Positions 20,538 to 24,025 of a DNA stretch of 24,025 nucleotides are shown here, piece after piece. A model generated the notes under the pieces. It ran no database searches. It was not told the origin of the DNA and saw only the letters and a list, made by a program, of their open reading frames with translations. Position 1 is the first letter of the stretch, and each line of letters opens with the position of its first letter. This DNA is from Saccoglossus kowalevskii. Lineage: Eukaryota; Hemichordata; Enteropneusta; Harrimaniidae. The translations under genes were made by a program, and so were the position numbers. The DNA is taken from NCBI RefSeq assembly GCF_000003605.2, contig NW_003135343.1:461790-485814 (forward strand), read 5' to 3'.

Positions 20538-20743
20538 TGTAAAATACTTTATTTTAGCTGGATTTAATTTTCGCTGAAAAGACTTTTTGTGTGTTGTTCA
20601 TGGAATTTAATTTCACCGATTTTTGACGAGTTGAATGTAAAATATAGGAAAACAGGTATATTCGCTGAATTTTATTTTCACTGAACCACTCCTTCAGTGA
20701 AAATAGCGAAAATTAATTCCAAGGAAAAACAAAGCATTCTACA
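20538..20743. mobile_element. Family E miniature element with long inverted ends
   Basis: The left end TGTAAAATACTTTATTTT and the reverse complement of the right end TGTAGAATGCTTTGTTTT align over about 39 bases, out to TAATTTTCGCT, with few mismatches. The 206-base element has an AT-rich interior with further 'attttcactgaa/ttcagtgaaaat' symmetry (about 20671-20706), so it could fold extensively. It encodes nothing. Elements with repeated TTTCGC motifs of this style are, from general recollection, common in molluscan and other marine invertebrate genomes; I cannot name the family. No convincing target duplication was seen. Confidence 0.72.
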
Positions 20744-21536
20744 ATACACTTAGACTATACTATATGTATAAAACTACATATTGGATTGTTAGTTAATTTC
20801 CATTACATCATTTTATAAAGTGTAGTTCAGACAAAAAAGTCATTTAGGAGTTTAAATACAATGACAACAAATCATGTATGTAGTTGCAAATGTGACTGGT
20901 GAGTCCTTAAAATTCGCAAACTGAAACTGCTGGCAAAGAAATCAACAACTCAACTGGCGCTAAAGTGAGTGCATATGCACTGGTAAGGCGAGACTTTTAT
21001 TATCCCTTGTTTCGCGAACCCGCGGAATGAACAGGAGCCGAAAATGAAATAAAAATAAAATTTTATTTCAGCGTAATTTCCGGCGCCCACCGACTTGTAA
21101 GCGCAAAAAAACATTATTTTTATCTTCTTTTTTTTTACTGACTGCCGCATAACAAATCCAATTTACATTTTCGTGGGAGTATCATGATCAAAGTATCCAA
21201 GTCTCGCGCAGATGAGAAACAAGGTTATAAAGGGAATAACATTTTATTTCATTTCTCCTTTCCGATCAATGATCTCACTTACAATTCTTTGAGAATCACA
21301 CAAATCTAATGGAAAAAAATAATTAATTTTATTTTGTTTCCGTCCTCCTCAAAAAAATTGCTTTATAAAAACCTGGCAACAAAGAATAAAAAAAGTCTGG
21401 CCTAAGCACGAATAAAACTTTAAAGGTACAACAAGCATGGTGATGTAAACACTGAGTATTAAAATTCACTGAATAATTAAACAAAAGGGAAAAAATTACC
21501 CCTTCAATATGTACACACAAAAAATGTGTGAAATTA
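20744..21536. other. Non-coding stretch with a GC-richer patch
   Basis: Positions about 20985-21105 contain 'tcgcgaacccgcgg' and 'ttccggcgcccacc', unlike the flanks, and may be a fragment of another repeat. A 66-codon minus frame (20950-21150) crosses it and is unrecognised. Confidence 0.4.
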
Positions 21537-21554
21537 ACACACACACACACACAC
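21537..21554. repeat. (AC)9 dinucleotide microsatellite
   Basis: Nine perfect AC units are preceded by gaaatta and followed by caag. The short tract is probably length-variable. It lies inside an unrecognised minus frame (21329-21580), where it reads as a VCVC run. Confidence 0.95.
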
Positions 21555-21759
21555 CAAGAAATAGACAACGATCCCCACACATTGCTGTCAATTGCAAATT
21601 CTGGGACAGAAAAAAGGGGAAAATAAAAGCAAGCATGTAGGTTTCATAAAGTTGCAGGAATCTGATACAAAATAGTAGTTTAATTACTTTGTTGTAATAA
21701 AAATAGTCCTCAATTCATCAAATCTACATGTATCACAAAGGAATGCATTACAGCCTGTG

Positions 21760-21769
21760 CCCCCCCCCC
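21760..21769 (+). repeat. Poly-C tract, 10 C
   Basis: Ten consecutive C within a pyrimidine-rich stretch (gtgc...tccg). The minus strand presents ten G. Length may be uncertain for the usual homopolymer reasons. Confidence 0.9.
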
Positions 21770-22500
21770 TCCGAATCACTCCAGCCCCCTCATACAATAG
21801 AAAACACTGATTATTATGCATGTTTTTAATTTTTTTCTTTGCACCTGTCAAGCCCATAAAAATATTGACCAAAAGCTTTTAAAGTCAGCGCGGTGACATG
21901 AAGCGAGATTGATAGCCATTATTGTCAACAAGGCACGAATGACCTCTAGCCAATGTATGTTTAATAACGTAAATTTATTGTGTTTGCAAATTATAAAGTT
22001 ATATCTGGAGGCCTGAAAAAGATGAACATAAGAGAATATCATTAATTTATTCATAATACCATTTACATATCATTAGCATATATTTGCATATTTATAGCAT
22101 AGCCACTTTCTTGCCATCAAATGGATCCCAGACTAAGGTAGAATGCTACACTTCATTTTTATATATTTCATTTACTGTTGTTCTCAAAATAAATTGAAAA
22201 AAGTTTACATACTGCTGGCTAATACTATTAAAACAAATAATTGTAGGTAGATTTTGACACAAAATATTGCTATTGCTATATATGCACTTGTCAAAAACTT
22301 GCCAGTCACATTCTACTTTGAGAAATATGAATTCAACATATTGAAAGATTACAGGGTATTTTCAAGATGGCAGACATTTTGGAAAAAAAAGTTCACAGCA
22401 AAAAACATTCACTATTTGGCTCAGTTCTGAGCTCAACACATAATTCCGAGAAGATGTATTAAAGAATAATAAGCTTATTATAAAGATATCGAAAAACATG
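21770..22500. other. AT-rich stretch, no gene recognised
   Basis: Minus frames at 21684-21872 and 21848-22054 overlap each other and match nothing known. No repeat family was noticed. Confidence 0.5.
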
Positions 22501-22606
22501 TACTCATGCCGACAGTATGCAGTCGCATCGACCTCCATGCGTCAGTCAATACCCTCGCCGTACTGTCTTCGAGCATACTTCGTGGATATCCTCAAATGAC
22601 CTCATG
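22501..22606 (-). mobile_element. Family B element, partial copy 4 (left part only)
   Basis: On the minus strand it reads catgaggtcatttgaggat, then cacgaagtatgctcgaag, acagtac, the spacer with gactgacgca and gaggtcgatgcgac, and tgcatactgtc, matching the fold-back head of copies 1-3. It stops just after the inner end of the right arm; the rest of the element is absent. The copy is therefore truncated or represents the head as a separate unit. Confidence 0.78.
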
Positions 22607-23396
22607 TTAATAATGATTTTTTTTTCAAAAATATATAATAATGATTAAAATTTGACATTTCTGATTTTTTTTTTCTAAATTGGAATAATTCTTTATTAGC
22701 TAGGGGGTCAGAAGGGCGGCTTGCAAATTATTCTACTTCCACACAAGCTGCAGTAGCTGTCAGAGAACATGGAATACACTGTTTAAAATACGGGTAATTC
22801 ATTGTTACTTGAGTCCAATGCAGCGTGTCTGTATAAACACAATGTACGTAGACCAATTAAATTTGATTGAATTGCGTGACGTAATTCTACATGACGTGTT
22901 AACGAGACAAGATTACTGAATTGACACGATACAGATTGTTGAAGCTAAGAACGAATGCTAAGAATGAAAGTGGTTGAAAAGTAAAAAAATGTAGGCATGT
23001 TAAAAGCAGCAATACTTGTTATTATGCTGAGAGAAAGAAACCATTAAATAAATGACAAAGAACAGATAAAAGATTTTCGAAACAATTTGTAATTTCTCTG
23101 TTGAACCCCATACAATTGGGGTTCATAATTAAAAATTTATTTTCATCTTCAGAATTGAAAACTGCCAATCACAGAAAATAATAAAATACATATACGTAAC
23201 TGTGTTAAACCGCAACCAGCCACGAATTCAGATATGAGCAAAACTTTGGAAAATTTAAAAACAATAAAAAAATCGGGATGTTTTGCTGAGCGAGCAGTTT
23301 CATCAAATAAATGCAATACAGCCAACCGAATGTTGGCATCTTCTACAAAATAATTGTGTACAGTCTGCTACTCCTCAAATGAAATGTTGATAAGAA
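22607..23396. other. AT-rich stretch, no gene recognised
   Basis: Only the small hairpin at 23102-23125 stands out. Poly-T runs lie at 22618-22625 and 22665-22674. Confidence 0.5.
23102..23125. repeat. Perfect 8-base-pair hairpin
   Basis: TGAACCCC and GGGGTTCA pair perfectly around the loop ATACAATT. No U tract directly follows, and no neighbouring gene is seen to give it a role as a terminator or regulator. Confidence 0.7.
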
Positions 23397-23763
23397 TAGG
23401 TGATTTTCCGTACAACTGCGAGATCTCGCGAGATGCATGAAAGACGCGCGTCGAACGTCTGCCGCAAAAATCGAACGATTTGATTTTGAACTCGAATTTC
23501 TTTATTTCGTAGCGCACATCGACTGGCCGATCTTTGACAGAGGAATATTGCATTCGAATATCCTCACTTTAATCGAAATTGCCCATCATCAAATGTGTAC
23601 AGCACATTATTGACATGGAAATGTTCCCCAAAATACTTTCCCGTTTGTCGAATCTCACGCGATGTTTGACGCCACTACGACGCTATGACCTTTGTTTGTC
23701 CTGTTTTTTACGTTCGATTTCACGCATAACGCGTGATTCTCACAGTGAACGGAAAATGGTCTA
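23397..23763 (-). mobile_element. Family C inverted-repeat transposon, full copy (minus)
   Basis: The element proper is 23399-23761 (363 bases) with TA on both sides, in the opposite orientation to 19926-20290. Both ends carry the ATTTTCCGT core of the inverted repeat. The interior matches the plus copy along its length (for example 'aggacaaacaaaggtcatag', 'agtggcgtcaaacatcgcg', 'ttcgacgcgcgtctttcatg'). A minus frame (23368-23553) covers part of it, but an extra A (gattaaagtgagg) shifts that frame relative to the other copies upstream. A plus frame at 23579-23764 is a shadow. It is non-autonomous. Confidence 0.85.
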
Positions 23764-24025
23764 ATGGCAAACCTTTTGATAAAAAACAAGTCATTGTCAA
23801 TGACACGTCCCCGTTCCGTTCATATTTGAGTGACATATACATTCAAAGCAGATCATGACCGAAATGCACCTGCATATGTACAACACATTGTGCTAAATCT
23901 GAACAAAATCCATCCATGCATGACTGAGATCCGGTTCTGGAATTGTGAAAATACGTGATTTTGATGCATTTTCGGCCTTAAAATGGCCATCATTTCGCTA
24001 TTGTTAAGCAGATCATGAAACAAAG
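23764..24025. other. Unassigned sequence at the right edge
   Basis: No gene is recognised. The 11-mer gcagatcatga appears at about 23849 and 24008. The base composition is more balanced than upstream, so this could be the start of another repeat or an exon continuing beyond the window. Confidence 0.35.

Overview
This window looks like intergenic or intronic DNA from a draft animal genome, with no protein-coding gene that I can support. It is AT-rich (roughly two thirds A+T by eye), has a 415-base run of N, and carries no bacterial-style gene packing. All open frames are short, overlap on both strands, and either match no family I know or fall inside repeats. The repeat content and about 20 copies of the heptamer ACATGTA on the + strand suggest a marine invertebrate, most likely a bivalve or other mollusc. 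That assignment is inference, not proof.

Layout. Positions 1-698 are a minisatellite built on a short GGTTCAGTTTAGACA-like unit, including a 195-base higher-order unit present twice in a row with no difference that I can see. From about 0.7 to 7.2 kb is mostly featureless AT-rich sequence with one decayed short transposon, a 15-G run and an AGAAT pentanucleotide microsatellite. From 7.2 to 11.8 kb lie several short non-autonomous transposons and an old 113-base tandem duplication. An assembly gap (12,140-12,554) and a 39-base minisatellite (12,980-13,294) follow. From 13.3 to 16 kb is quiet. From 16 to 24 kb there are further transposon copies, a fragment of a tRNA-derived SINE, and a dense nest of miniature elements at 19.4-20.7 kb.

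Comparing the window with itself gives at least five dispersed families, labelled here A to E. A (8,586-9,277 and 19,381-19,780) has a terminal AGCTCCGC motif, a strong hairpin at its 3' end and a variable number of about 160-base internal repeats. B (four copies at 8.1, 16.0, 17.3 and 22.5 kb) carries a fold-back with 41-base arms in its best copy. C (19,928-20,288 and 23,399-23,761, plus a half copy at 11.6 kb) is a roughly 360-base element with inverted ends and TA on both sides. D (7.2, 10.3 and 1.5 kb) has inverted ends and TTA on both sides. E (20,538-20,743) has roughly 39-base inverted ends. None encodes a recognisable transposase, so all would depend on enzymes supplied elsewhere.

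No pathway or gene cooperation can be described. The window is best read as a record of tandem-repeat growth and short-transposon insertion. All similarities were judged by eye, without alignment software or database searches.
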